64,000 bases of DNA from SZUA-36 sp963774415 (GTDB lineage: Bacteria; Pseudomonadota; Gammaproteobacteria; Xanthomonadales; SZUA-36). The DNA is taken from assembly GCA_963774415.1 (NCBI GenBank), contig CAVZEU010000002.1, positions 62,001-126,000 on the forward strand. Reading direction: 5' to 3'. Below the pieces are notes generated by a model. It did no database searches. It was not told the origin of the DNA and saw only the letters and a list, made by a program, of their open reading frames with translations. Positions within the stretch are counted from its first letter, which is position 1, and every line of letters begins with the position of its first letter. Below are positions 1 through 8,840 of this stretch, one piece after another. Position numbers and translations under genes: made by a program.

Positions 1-1741
1 TTTTAAAGCCGATCTTCTCATTTCTCAAGTCCAAATCGATCCGGAACCCTTGATTTTCAAGGGATTCGGCAACCTTTTCACACCATTCATCCTGGCGGTC
101 CGTAATATTGAGCACGACGGCCTGCACCGGCGCCAGCCAAACCGGCATCTTGCCGGCGTAATTTTCGATCAATATGCCGATGAACCGTTCCAGCGAACCG
201 AGAATCGCGCGGTGCAGCATGACCGGAGTTTGCCGTGAACCGTCCTCGCAGACATATTCCGCACCCAGGCGCCCGGGCATGTTGAAATCGAGCTGGAAAG
301 TGCCGCATTGCCAGATCCGGCCGATGGTGTCTTGCAGCGAGAAGTCAATTTTCGGGCCGTAGAACGCACCGTCACCGGGGTTCTCCTTGTAGGCGATCCC
401 CGCGTCGTCGAGCGCCGCCGCCAGGGCGCTCTCGGCCTGGTCCCACAACGCGTCGTCGCCGATACGCCTGGCGGGTCGGGTCGACAGTTCGACCCGAACT
501 TCTTCGAAGCCGAAATCTCGATAGACGCTGTAGAGCAGTTGCACGAACGCACGGGCTTCGTCCTGGACCTGCTCCGGCGTGCAGAAAATATGGGCATCAT
601 CCTGGGTGAAGCCGCGCACCCGCATCAGGCCGTGCAGCGCGCCGGAGGCCTCGTTGCGGTGGCAGGAGCCGAACTCCGCCATCCGCAGAGGCAGGTCGCG
701 GTAGCTATGCAAACCCTGGTTGAATATCTGCAGATGGCAGGGGCAGTTCATGGGCTTGATGGCAAAATGACGGCTCTCGGAATCGGTCAGGAACATGTTC
801 TCGATGAACTTGTCGGCGTGGCCGGATTTCTGCCACAGGCTGATATCGACGATCTCCGGTGTATTGACTTCCTGGTATCCCGCCGCTCGCAGGCGGCTGC
901 GGACGTAGCCCTTGACCTGGTTGTAGATGATCCAACCGTGGTCATGCCAGAAAACCATGCCGGGGGCCTCTTCCTGGAAGTGAAAGAGGTCAAGCTGCTT
1001 GCCGATCCTGCGGTGATCGCGTTTTTCCGCTTCCTCGAGACGGTGCAGGTAGCTTTTCAGTTCCTTCCTGGTCGGAAAGGCGGTGCCGTAGATTCGCTGC
1101 AACATCTCGTTGTTGCTGTCACCGCGCCAGTAGGCCCCCGCCAGCTTGGTCAGCTTGAAGTGGCCGAGGTGCGATGTGTTGGGCACGTGCGGGCCGCGGC
1201 AAAGGTCGGTGAATTCACCCTGCTGGTAAAGGGACAGTTCTTCGCCTTCCGGGATCGACTCTATGATCTGCGCCTTGTACTCCTCGCCCTTGTCCCGGAA
1301 ATAGGCGATGGCCTCGTCACGCGGCATGACGATCCGCCGGACCGGCAGGCCCTCCTCGACCAGGCGCTCCATCTCGGCGCTGATTTTTTCCAGGTCGTCC
1401 GGCGTGAAGCCCGGTTCGTAGGCAAAGTCGTAGTAAAAGCCGTTCTCGATCACCGGGCCGATGGTGACCTGAGCGTCCGGGAAAACGCGCTGCACCGCCT
1501 GCGCCAGCAGGTGCGCGCTGGAATGGCGGATAATTTCCAGGCCCTCTTCATCCCGCGAGGTGATGATGCGAACGGCCGCGTCGCGATCCAGCACGTGGGC
1601 CGCGTCGACCAGGCGGCCATCGACCTCGCCGGCGAGCGTCGCCCTGGCCAGGCCGGGCCCGATGTCGGCCGCCACGTCCATGACGCTCAGCGCTTGGTCA
1701 TATTGTTTCTGGCTGCCGTCAGGCAGCGTAATTACAGGCAT
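1..1741 (-). CDS. thrS: threonyl-tRNA synthetase (C-terminus cut by window edge)
   Basis: Charges tRNA-Thr with threonine in the cytoplasm. Reading leftward from the ATG at 1739-1741, the protein begins MPVITLPDGSQ, the start of the N-terminal TGS domain. The editing-domain motif (HSSAHLLAQAV) follows, then the class II catalytic core: the zinc-site segment MNCPCHLQIF, motif 2 around RMAEFGSCHRNE, and motif 3 around PVMLHRAILGS. About 580 codons are present. The family is usually near 640 residues, so roughly the last 60 residues of the anticodon-binding domain lie outside the window. A tRNA-Val gene lies upstream on the same strand. The long open frame on the opposite strand is a shadow. Confidence 0.97.
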   Translation of the reverse strand, partial: MPVITLPDGSQKQYDQALSVMDVAADIGPGLARATLAGEVDGRLVDAAHVLDRDAAVRIITSRDEEGLEIIRHSSAHLLAQAVQRVFPDAQVTIGPVIENGFYYDFAYEPGFTPDDLEKISAEMERLVEEGLPVRRIVMPRDEAIAYFRDKGEEYKAQIIESIPEGEELSLYQQGEFTDLCRGPHVPNTSHLGHFKLTKLAGAYWRGDSNNEMLQRIYGTAFPTRKELKSYLHRLEEAEKRDHRRIGKQLDLFHFQEEAPGMVFWHDHGWIIYNQVKGYVRSRLRAAGYQEVNTPEIVDISLWQKSGHADKFIENMFLTDSESRHFAIKPMNCPCHLQIFNQGLHSYRDLPLRMAEFGSCHRNEASGALHGLMRVRGFTQDDAHIFCTPEQVQDEARAFVQLLYSVYRDFGFEEVRVELSTRPARRIGDDALWDQAESALAAALDDAGIAYKENPGDGAFYGPKIDFSLQDTIGRIWQCGTFQLDFNMPGRLGAEYVCEDGSRQTPVMLHRAILGSLERFIGILIENYAGKMPVWLAPVQAVVLNITDRQDEWCEKVAESLENQGFRIDLDLRNEKIGFK

Positions 1742-1907
1742 CGGACCCTCTCGGTCGTTTTTACCCCGGCGGTAAGCGGGACTCCAGAAAGAACAAGGGA
1801 CGCATTGCGTCCCGGCACGGCAACCCCGCCGGGCTATTGTAACCGGGACAGCGGCAGTATCCTACTCTTTTAGGGATGGTTTCCACCCGCGGGCGGGCGG
1901 GAAGTGG

Positions 1908-1982
1908 TGGTGGGCACGACTGGGATCGAACCAGTGACTCCTGCCATGTCAAGGCAGTGCTCTACCGCTGAGCTACGCGCCC
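1908..1982 (-). tRNA. tRNA-Val (anticodon GAC), CCA encoded
   Basis: Read on the minus strand, the sequence folds as a full cloverleaf. A 7-bp acceptor stem starts GGGCGCG and pairs with CGTGCCC. The D arm is GCTC...GAGC, the anticodon arm is CTGCC-TTGACAT-GGCAG with anticodon GAC, and the T arm is ACTGG-TTCGATC-CCAGT. The CCA end is genomically encoded at 1908-1910. The gene lies 167 bp upstream of thrS on the same strand. Confidence 0.97.
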
Positions 1983-2366
1983 AATTTCCCGCACCCGGAA
2001 TCGCAGCACCGGGGGCGCGCAAGATACCACATGCATGCGCTTTTACTCAACTGTTCGCACGTACTTGCAGCGGAGTAAATCCCCGGAAGTCCTGGGGCCC
2101 GCCAATCACGCGCAGCGGGTCGCTGCCCCGGGGTACATGGAGGTACCGGTATCAATGCTGCACAGGAGGTGCGAGCGACTGACAGCCGCAGGCTCGGTCC
2201 GCCGCCTGGACAGGCTCTGCGAAGCAGCCGTAATCGAGCGTAGCCGCGTGGCAATCATCTGCAGCGGGCGCCCCGTCCTTGGGCGGACAACAAACAATCA
2301 ATCGCCGATTGGCGACAAGACCCTTCCGCAGCCGCCGCGCCGAGGTCATAATGAGGACTCCGATCC
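1983..2366. other. intergenic region between divergent tRNA-Val and dnaE
   Basis: About 380 bp without a convincing gene. It holds the tRNA promoter on the minus strand and, at its right end, the GAGGA ribosome-binding sequence of dnaE (about 2352-2356). Short open frames here lack good start signals and family resemblance. No clear dnaE promoter was recognised. Confidence 0.6.
2021..2050 (-). promoter_or_regulatory. probable sigma-70 promoter of tRNA-Val
   Basis: On the minus strand there is TTGAGT (-35, at 2045-2050), an 18-bp spacer, and TATCTT (-10, at 2021-2026). The -10 is followed by a GC-rich stretch (GCGCGCCCCC), the kind of discriminator typical of stable-RNA promoters. It sits about 40 bp upstream of the mature tRNA 5' end. 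This is a motif match only. Confidence 0.6.
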
Positions 2367-5300
2367 ATGAGCGCCGCCGACCACACGAACTCCATGCCGC
2401 AAGCCTTCGTCCACCTGCACCTGCATACCGAATACTCGCTGGTAGACGGCACGCTGCGGCTTAAACAACTGGTGAAGCGCACACGCGAACTGGGCATGCC
2501 GGCGGTGGCCGTGACCGACCAGTTCAACCTGTTCGCGCTGGTCAAGTTCCACCGCGCCGCGATCGCCGCGGGCATCAAGCCGATCGCCGGCGCGGACGTG
2601 CTGGTTCGCCACCCGGGCGATGCCGGGCACACCCATCGCCTGGTGCTGTTGTGCCAGAACCAGGCCGGTTACAGAAACCTGTGCGAGCTGCTCAGCAAGG
2701 GCTACCAACAGGGCCAGCACCACAGCGTGCCGCACCTCGAGCGCCACTGGCTGGCGCAACACGCCGAGGGCCTGATCGCGCTGTCCGGCGCCCGCGAGGG
2801 TGACGTCGGCCAGGCCTTGATCAACCGGCACCCGAAGCGGGCGCGGCAATACGCGCGCGCCTGGATGCGCGACTTTCCCGGCCGCTATTATCTCGAGATT
2901 CAACGCACCGGCCGCGAACAGGAGCAGCGCCACGAGCGCCATGCGCTGCAACTGGCCGCCGAACTCGGCCTGCCGGTCGTCGCCACCAACGATGTGCGTT
3001 TCCTCGAGCGCGGCGATTTCGCGGCCCACGAGGCCCGGGTCTGCATACACGATGGCCGCCTGTTGGCCGACAAGCGCCGCGAAGTGCGTTACTCGGAAGA
3101 ACAATACGTCAAAAGCCCGGAGGAGATGGCCGGGCTTTTCGCCGATCTTCCCGAGGCGATAGAAAATGCCGCCGAGTTGGCCAAGCGCTGCAACCTCGAC
3201 CTGCAATTCGGCACCTACTACCTGCCGGACTTTCCCACCCCGGCGGGAGAAAGCGTTGAAGACTACCTGCAGAAGGCCTCGCTGGAAGGCCTGAAGCAAC
3301 GTCTCGACGCCCACGGGCCAGCCCATGATTTCAGCGTCGAGCATTACCGTGACCGCCTGCAACGGGAACTGGAAGTGATCAACGACATGGGCTTTCCCGG
3401 CTATTTCCTGATCGTTGCCGATTTCATTCGCTGGGCCAAGAACAACGGCATACCCGTCGGGCCCGGCCGCGGTTCCGGCGCCGGCTCGCTGGTCGCCTAT
3501 TCCCTGGAGATCACCGACCTCGATCCGCTGCAGTACGACCTGCTGTTCGAACGTTTTCTGAACCCCGAACGTATTTCCATGCCCGACTTCGACATCGACT
3601 TCTGCATGGAAAAACGCGATCGCGTCATCGACTACGTCGCCGAGAGTTACGGCCGCGACCAGGTCAGCCAGATCATCACTTTCGGCACCATGGCGGCCAA
3701 GGCGGTGGTGCGTGACTGCGGCCGCGTGCTGGGTCATGGCTACGGCTTCGTCGACAGCATTGCCAAGCTGGTGCCGTTGGAACTGGGCATGACGCTGGCA
3801 AAGGCCCTCGAGCAGGAACAGGAACTCAAGCGGCGCTACGATGACGAGGAAGACACGCGGGCCATCCTGGATTTGGCGATGTCGCTCGAAGGCCTCACGC
3901 GCAACGCCGGCAAGCACGCCGGCGGTGTCGTCATCGCCCCGTCCAGCCTGACCAACTTCACCGCGCTTTATTGCGAACCCGGCGGCGGCAACGTCGTCAC
4001 GCAATTCGACAAGGACGACGTCGAGACCATCGGCCTGGTCAAGTTCGATTTTCTCGGCCTGCGCACGCTGACGATCATCGACTGGGCGCTCAAGGCCATC
4101 AACACGCAACGGGAGGCCGAAGGCAAGCAAACGATCGCGCTGGAAGACCTGCCGATGGACGATGCCAAGACCTTCCGGTTGCTGCAGGACTGCCGCACGA
4201 CGGCGGTGTTTCAGCTCGAATCCAGCGGCATGAAGGACCTGATCCGAAAACTGCAGCCGGACAATTTCGACGAGATCATCGCGTTGGTGGCGCTGTTCCG
4301 GCCCGGCCCGCTCGAATCCGGCATGGTCGGCGATTACATCGACCGCAAGCACGGTCGGGCCGTGGTCAGTTACCCGCACGACGACCTCGAACCGATACTG
4401 CGCCCGACCTACGGCGTGATCCTCTACCAGGAACAGGTCATGCAGATCGCCCAGGTGCTGGCCGGCTATTCCCTCGGCGACGCCGACATCCTGCGCCGCG
4501 CCATGGGCAAGAAGAAGGCCTCGGAAATGGCCCGGCAGCGGCTTGTGTTCGTCGAGGGCGCCGCCAGCCGCGGCATCGGCGACGACCTCGCCAACTACAT
4601 CTTCGACCAGATGGAAACGTTTGCCGGCTATGGTTTCAACAAGTCCCATTCGGCCGCCTACGCGCTGATCGCGTACCAGACGGCCTGGCTGAAAGCGCAT
4701 CACCCGTCCGCCTTCATGGCGGCGGTCCTGTCCGCCGACATGGACAACACGGACAAGATCGCCGGCTTTATCCTGGAATGCCGCAAGATGCGGCTGGCTA
4801 TCCAACCGCCGGATATCAACCACTCCAACTACGCCTTCCAGATGACCGGGGCCCGTTCGATCCGGTATGGGCTCGGCGCGGTCAAGGGCATCGGCAACGC
4901 CGCGATTGAACTGATCGAACGAGAACGGCAAACTGCCGGGGCGTTCACGAGCCTGGACGATTTCTGTAACCGTCTGGACCTGAAAAAGGTCAACAAACGG
5001 GCCATGGAGACGCTGATCGGGTCCGGCGCCATGGATGCGCTGGACGCCAACGGCAACCGGGCGCAGTTACTCCATGACCTGCCCCGCTGCATCCAGGCCG
5101 CCGAACAGGCGCAGCGTGACCAGGAAGCGGGCCAGGCGGACATGTTCGGCACGGCGGCGGCAACAAGTAACGGCGCCGTTCCCGTCCGCTCCGAAGCGGT
5201 CGAGCCATGGCCCGAACTGCAAAAGCTGCAAACGGAAAAAGCCTCCCTCGGCCTTTACCTGACCGGTCACCCGGTGGCGGTACACCTTGACGACATCAAG

Positions 5301-5861
5301 CACTTCACGACCTGCCCGCTGGGCGACGTTCGCAAGCGACTGCCGCCGGACAAGAGCGCTGGCAGACGCGGCGTCAACATGACGCTGGCGTGCCAGGTCA
5401 CGGCATTGCGGCGGCGCGGCCCCCGCGGCCACTACATCGCCGTGGAAGACCACAGCGGGCGGATCGACGCATTTCTTTCCAACGAGACCTACGCGACCTA
5501 CGCGGAGCTGCTGGACAAGGACGAACTGGTGGTGATCGAAGGCGGCGTGGTCGCCGATGACTTCACCGGCGGCTGCCGCATCAACGCCAACCACGTCATG
5601 TCGCTGGCGGACGCCAAGGCCCGGTTTGCCACCGGCATCGTGCTGTCGGTCGCCGGCCCCAGCGCCGACCTCTGCGCACGGCTCGCGAGCGTCTTCAGCC
5701 CGTACCGCGGCGGCAGCTCGCCCGTATTTCTCAACTACCGCAACCCGCGCGCCCGGGTCAGCCTGGAGCTGGGGCGAGACTGGCGCGTCAACCCCTGCGT
5801 GGAGCTGGTGGCGGCGCTCAACGAACTCGATATGGTGAGGCAGGCGGGCTTTCGCTACTAG
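2367..5861 (+). CDS. dnaE: DNA polymerase III alpha subunit
   Basis: Catalytic subunit of the replicative polymerase (1164 aa; the E. coli protein is 1160). The N-terminal PHP domain opens with HLHLHTEYSLVDG (residues 16-28). The polymerase palm carries PDFDIDF, with D407 and D409, and KFDFLGL with D561. These correspond to the E. coli catalytic aspartates 401, 403 and 555 with a constant +6 offset. The C-terminal part contains the OB-fold region (about residues 1000-1080). The start at 2367 has GAGGA upstream. An alternative ATG at 2394 aligns better with the E. coli N-terminus but lacks a ribosome-binding site. The frame is intact. Confidence 0.97.
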   Translation: MSAADHTNSMPQAFVHLHLHTEYSLVDGTLRLKQLVKRTRELGMPAVAVTDQFNLFALVKFHRAAIAAGIKPIAGADVLVRHPGDAGHTHRLVLLCQNQAGYRNLCELLSKGYQQGQHHSVPHLERHWLAQHAEGLIALSGAREGDVGQALINRHPKRARQYARAWMRDFPGRYYLEIQRTGREQEQRHERHALQLAAELGLPVVATNDVRFLERGDFAAHEARVCIHDGRLLADKRREVRYSEEQYVKSPEEMAGLFADLPEAIENAAELAKRCNLDLQFGTYYLPDFPTPAGESVEDYLQKASLEGLKQRLDAHGPAHDFSVEHYRDRLQRELEVINDMGFPGYFLIVADFIRWAKNNGIPVGPGRGSGAGSLVAYSLEITDLDPLQYDLLFERFLNPERISMPDFDIDFCMEKRDRVIDYVAESYGRDQVSQIITFGTMAAKAVVRDCGRVLGHGYGFVDSIAKLVPLELGMTLAKALEQEQELKRRYDDEEDTRAILDLAMSLEGLTRNAGKHAGGVVIAPSSLTNFTALYCEPGGGNVVTQFDKDDVETIGLVKFDFLGLRTLTIIDWALKAINTQREAEGKQTIALEDLPMDDAKTFRLLQDCRTTAVFQLESSGMKDLIRKLQPDNFDEIIALVALFRPGPLESGMVGDYIDRKHGRAVVSYPHDDLEPILRPTYGVILYQEQVMQIAQVLAGYSLGDADILRRAMGKKKASEMARQRLVFVEGAASRGIGDDLANYIFDQMETFAGYGFNKSHSAAYALIAYQTAWLKAHHPSAFMAAVLSADMDNTDKIAGFILECRKMRLAIQPPDINHSNYAFQMTGARSIRYGLGAVKGIGNAAIELIERERQTAGAFTSLDDFCNRLDLKKVNKRAMETLIGSGAMDALDANGNRAQLLHDLPRCIQAAEQAQRDQEAGQADMFGTAAATSNGAVPVRSEAVEPWPELQKLQTEKASLGLYLTGHPVAVHLDDIKHFTTCPLGDVRKRLPPDKSAGRRGVNMTLACQVTALRRRGPRGHYIAVEDHSGRIDAFLSNETYATYAELLDKDELVVIEGGVVADDFTGGCRINANHVMSLADAKARFATGIVLSVAGPSADLCARLASVFSPYRGGSSPVFLNYRNPRARVSLELGRDWRVNPCVELVAALNELDMVRQAGFRY

Positions 5862-6000
5862 CGGGCCGGTTCCGGCGCGTCAGCCGCGAACGGCCGGACT
5901 ACAGCGCCAGAACCCCAGTTACGGGTTGGCGGTGAACTCCGAGGGGGTTGGTTACATGCCGGACCAGCATGCGTAACAAAGTTATTGCACTGGAATCATC

Positions 6001-6107
6001 AGGGGATGACGGTTGCCTGCGTACGGGACACGCTCAAGCCGTCCTGGCCGCTCGGCATCCGTTCCCGACGGATGCACGGTCCCGCCCGCAGGCAACCGCC
6101 ATCCCCT
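6001..6107 (+). repeat. 107-bp palindromic repeat, copy P1
   Basis: Outer arms 6001-6021 and 6087-6107 are inverted repeats with one mismatch in 21. Between them is an inner hairpin built on GCATCCGT-TCCCG-ACGGATGC. The same core (GCTCGGCATCCGTTCC, then ACGGATGCACGGTCCC) recurs near 29405, 54481 and 56720. It lies in the convergent gap between dnaE and the lytic transglycosylase gene. Confidence 0.85.
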
Positions 6108-6168
6108 CCAGTTAGCACGCGAGGTTCAACGTCCAAACCGAACCAAGCGCCTGCTGGCTCGCATTCAA

Positions 6169-6702
6169 AGCTAGCCCGGATATTGCACCAGCATCCCGGA
6201 TGCTGCTGCAGAACAGGTGCGGCTGGGCGCCGGGCTGGACTGAGAGCCATAGCGAAAGCTATAGGGCCAGAAAAGGCTTGCCAGATCGCCGCGCCGGGAA
6301 CACATTTTGCCCACGACAAGGAACGATGAACGACTGGTATTATGAATACCAAAGTGAAGAGAGACGCAGTAGTGGACAAAATGGGACCCGTCCCTGCGGG
6401 TTGCGGCTCCAAATGGCCCCATGCGTCGTTGCCCGTCGTTTATTTGGAACCACCAAACGACACTCCGGGCATCTTGCCTGGAACCATTTGGGGCGGCAAC
6501 GCGGTGACCTGGCAAGCCTTTTCTGGCCCTGTTGGAGGGAAGCCCAAGCCCAGGTGCGCCTGGACAAGGCAGGGCCGGGATAGATCGCTGGCCGGTTACA
6601 AAGTGTACCCTGGAATAAATTTGATAAATCGTCATTTTACATTGTAAATTCATAAGTTTATGGTGAGGCCAGTGGCCGGCTGGTGCAATATCCGGGCTAG
6701 CT
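6169..6702. repeat. 534-bp element with perfect 24-bp terminal inverted repeats
   Basis: Positions 6169-6192 and 6679-6702 are exact reverse complements of each other (24 bp). A second perfect inverted pair lies inside: 6264-6284 with 6509-6529 (21 bp), with imperfect similarity extending inward. The element encodes no recognisable transposase, and the short open frames in it resemble no family I know. Its right end overlaps the last sense codon and stop codon of the lytic transglycosylase gene. It looks like a non-autonomous (MITE-like) or structured-RNA element. The last 80 bp before the right end are AT-rich, unlike the flanks. Confidence 0.75.
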
Positions 6703-7329
6703 CTTGGCGTTGCGGTAGCGCCGGTACAGGATTTTGATGCGGCGGACGTATTCCCTGGTTTCGGGGTAAGGGGGCACGCCACCGTATTCGCGAACGGCTT
6801 GGGGCCCGGCGTTGTATGCCGCCGTCGCCAATTCGACGTCCTGGTGAAACTCGTCCAACAGCACTGCAAGGTAGCGCGTGCCGCCGGCGATATTGCTGAC
6901 CGGGTCGAACACGTTTTGAACCTGCAGGGCTTTTTGGGTTGCCGGCGTCAGTTGCATCAGGCCCTGTGCGCCGCGCGGTGAGCGCGCGTCCGGTTGATAC
7001 GCGCTTTCGGCCTGGATCACCGCCCGGATCAAAGCCTCGTCGACATGGAACACCCGGGCCGCCGCCCGGATCTCGTCGGCGAATGCGACCCGGTTGAGCG
7101 GAATGCGTTCCCAGTCGAGCTGACGGCAGCGGGGGTCCGAGGCGTAACAGGGAAACGAGAAACGCTTGACGTGCTGCTGGCCGGAAGGCTTCTCACTGGT
7201 GTAATGGACCACGCCGTTCTCGTCGGTGTACTTGTAGATGTCGGCCGCTGAGACTTGCGCCACGGCCGCCAGCGCGGCCGCCAGGATCATGTGCCTCAGT
7301 CGCGGGCCTTTCCTGCTCAACAGGGTCAT
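6697..7329 (-). CDS. DUF4124-type N-terminus plus lytic transglycosylase (SLT) domain protein
   Basis: Predicted periplasmic muramidase that cleaves peptidoglycan between MurNAc and GlcNAc. From the ATG at 7327-7329 (GGAG upstream) it has about 210 residues: a signal peptide ending near QVSAA, then IYKYTDENGVVHYTSEKP (DUF4124-like), then an SLT domain with ALIRAVIQAESAYQPDARS (catalytic Glu), GAQGLMQLTP and ATAAYNAGP. A longer in-frame start at 7404 would run into msrA and is rejected. The stop codon falls inside the terminal inverted repeat of the neighbouring element, so the original C-terminus may have been altered. It probably shares a transcript with msrA and tesB. Confidence 0.88.
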   Translation of the reverse strand: MTLLSRKGPRLRHMILAAALAAVAQVSAADIYKYTDENGVVHYTSEKPSGQQHVKRFSFPCYASDPRCRQLDWERIPLNRVAFADEIRAAARVFHVDEALIRAVIQAESAYQPDARSPRGAQGLMQLTPATQKALQVQNVFDPVSNIAGGTRYLAVLLDEFHQDVELATAAYNAGPQAVREYGGVPPYPETREYVRRIKILYRRYRNAKS

Positions 7330-7369
7330 AGCTCCATGCAACCCCTGCCGGACGGGTACAAAGTACCGG

Positions 7370-7852
7370 CTAAATGCGGCAGGCCGCGAGCCCGTTTTTT
7401 TCAAGATAGCGCTGATGGTATTCCTCCGCGCGCCAAAACTCGCCGGCCGCCTCCACGCCAGTCACGATGGGCTGCGGCCAGCGCCCGGCGCGTTCGAGAT
7501 CGGCAATGGCGGCGCGCGCCGCTTGCTCCTGTTCCGGGCCGTGATAAAAAATGACGGAGCGGTACTGGTGACCGATATCGGGGCCTTGCCGGTTCAGCGT
7601 GGTCGGGTTGTGCATATCGAAAAACTGTCGCAAAAGCTCGGCATAGCCGACCTGCGCCGGGTCGAATCGCACCTGTACGACCTCGGCATGACCGGTCTGG
7701 CCCGTGCATACGTCCTCGTAGGTCGGCTGTTCAAGATGTCCGCCCATGTAACCGGCCGCGGTATCGACCACGCCCGGAACTTCCCGGAAACGCGCTTCGA
7801 CACCCCAGAAGCAGCCGGCGCCGAAGGTCGCCGTGTCAATCGCCTGGCTCAT
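7370..7852 (-). CDS. msrA: peptide-methionine (S)-S-oxide reductase
   Basis: Repairs oxidised methionine (S-epimer) in proteins. At 160 aa it is a compact MsrA. The signature GAGCFWGVEARF is near the N-terminus, with catalytic Cys14 in GCFWG. Further family segments are GYMGG, YEDVCTGQTGHAEVVQV and YRSVIFYH. The start overlaps the tesB stop by 4 bp (ATGA type), which suggests translational coupling. Recycling cysteines near the C-terminus are limited to one (LAACRI). Confidence 0.95.
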   Translation of the reverse strand: MSQAIDTATFGAGCFWGVEARFREVPGVVDTAAGYMGGHLEQPTYEDVCTGQTGHAEVVQVRFDPAQVGYAELLRQFFDMHNPTTLNRQGPDIGHQYRSVIFYHGPEQEQAARAAIADLERAGRWPQPIVTGVEAAGEFWRAEEYHQRYLEKNGLAACRI

Positions 7853-8745
7853 GCTGTTTTGCCCTCGTCTGAAAGTTCATGCACCCGTATCATACCTTCC
7901 TGGGCGGCACTGGCAACCAATCTGCCCTCGCGGTCGAAAATCTGTCCACGGGCCAGGCCCCGCCCGCCGCTGCTGCTGGGACTGTCGCAGGAATACAGCA
8001 ACCACTCGTCCACTCGCGCCGGGCGGTGGAACCACATCGCGTGGTCGAGGCTGGCCATCGTGACATTGTTCTGCAGAAAGGATATCCCGTGCGGCAGCGT
8101 CGTCGTTCCGACCAGGTGAAAATCAGAAGCGTAGGCCATCAGGGCCCGGTGCATCAGGTCCGGCACTTCGATCCGGTCGGCGATCCGGAACCAGATGTCC
8201 TGGTACGGAGGTTCCGGTTTGGGCTTGCTGCTGAACATGTCGACGTACTGGACCGGGCGAAAATCAAAGGGCCCGGTCCGCGCGAACCAGCGGCGCATGA
8301 ATTCCGGCATCTCCTCGAGGCGGCTGCGTGACAGTTCGAACTCGGATGAAAGTTCCTCCGGCATCGGCACTTGCGGCATCTCGAACTGATGTTCGGGACC
8401 CCGCTGGCGTAACTGGAACGAAGCCGCCATCGTGAAGATCGGCCGTCCGTGCTGAATGGCGACGACACGGCGCGCCATGAAACTGCGCCCGTCCCGGTTA
8501 CGGTCGACATCGTAGACAATGGCTGCCTCGGGGTCCCCCGGCCGCAGGAAATAGGCGTGCAATGAATGCATGTCGCCCTCCTGGACCGTGCGGCTGGCGG
8601 CGATGACCGACTGCGCCAGCACCTGCCCGCCAAATACGCGCGGCGTACCGATGTCGCGGCTTTCGCCCCTGAACAGGTTGTCTTCCAGGGTCTCCAGGTC
8701 CATGAGCTGGAGCAGCTCTTCCGTTTTGCTGTTTGCGGTAACCAT
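7849..8745 (-). CDS. tesB: acyl-CoA thioesterase II
   Basis: Hydrolyses acyl-CoA to free fatty acid and CoA in the cytoplasm. About 298 aa from the ATG at 8743-8745 (MVTANSKTEELLQLMDL), close to the 286-residue E. coli TesB. It has the double hotdog architecture. The N-terminal half carries RVFGGQVLAQS. The C-terminal half carries YASDFHLVGT (Asp), SLDHAMWFHRP and SAAQEGMIR (Gln), matching the family's Asp/Thr/Gln catalytic residues. An upstream in-frame start at 8808 would add an unrelated leader. It is first of a tesB-msrA-transglycosylase run and divergent from sbcB. Confidence 0.93.
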   Translation of the reverse strand: MVTANSKTEELLQLMDLETLEDNLFRGESRDIGTPRVFGGQVLAQSVIAASRTVQEGDMHSLHAYFLRPGDPEAAIVYDVDRNRDGRSFMARRVVAIQHGRPIFTMAASFQLRQRGPEHQFEMPQVPMPEELSSEFELSRSRLEEMPEFMRRWFARTGPFDFRPVQYVDMFSSKPKPEPPYQDIWFRIADRIEVPDLMHRALMAYASDFHLVGTTTLPHGISFLQNNVTMASLDHAMWFHRPARVDEWLLYSCDSPSSSGGRGLARGQIFDREGRLVASAAQEGMIRVHELSDEGKTA

Positions 8746-8840
8746 CGTCAGTGTGCCGTTACCCCACGCGGGACAGCCTGCACTGTGCCACAATATGCAG
8801 CCAATCAAAAGATATGGCCGCGCCTGGCCGGCAAAAATCG

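Noticed and set aside
308..1873. 521-codon plus-strand frame over thrS
   Set aside because: Shadow of thrS. The minus-strand translation contains all ThrS motifs.
2346..4931. 861-codon open frame antisense to dnaE
   Set aside because: It mirrors dnaE codons in a GC-rich genome, has no family resemblance, and dnaE is unmistakable on the other strand.
5862..6696. Insertion sequence or CRISPR array
   Set aside because: No transposase, and no regularly spaced direct repeats. The repeats are inverted and nested.
6171..6869. 232-codon minus-strand frame through the inverted-repeat element
   Set aside because: It joins antisense sequence of the transglycosylase to repeat sequence and matches nothing transposase-like.
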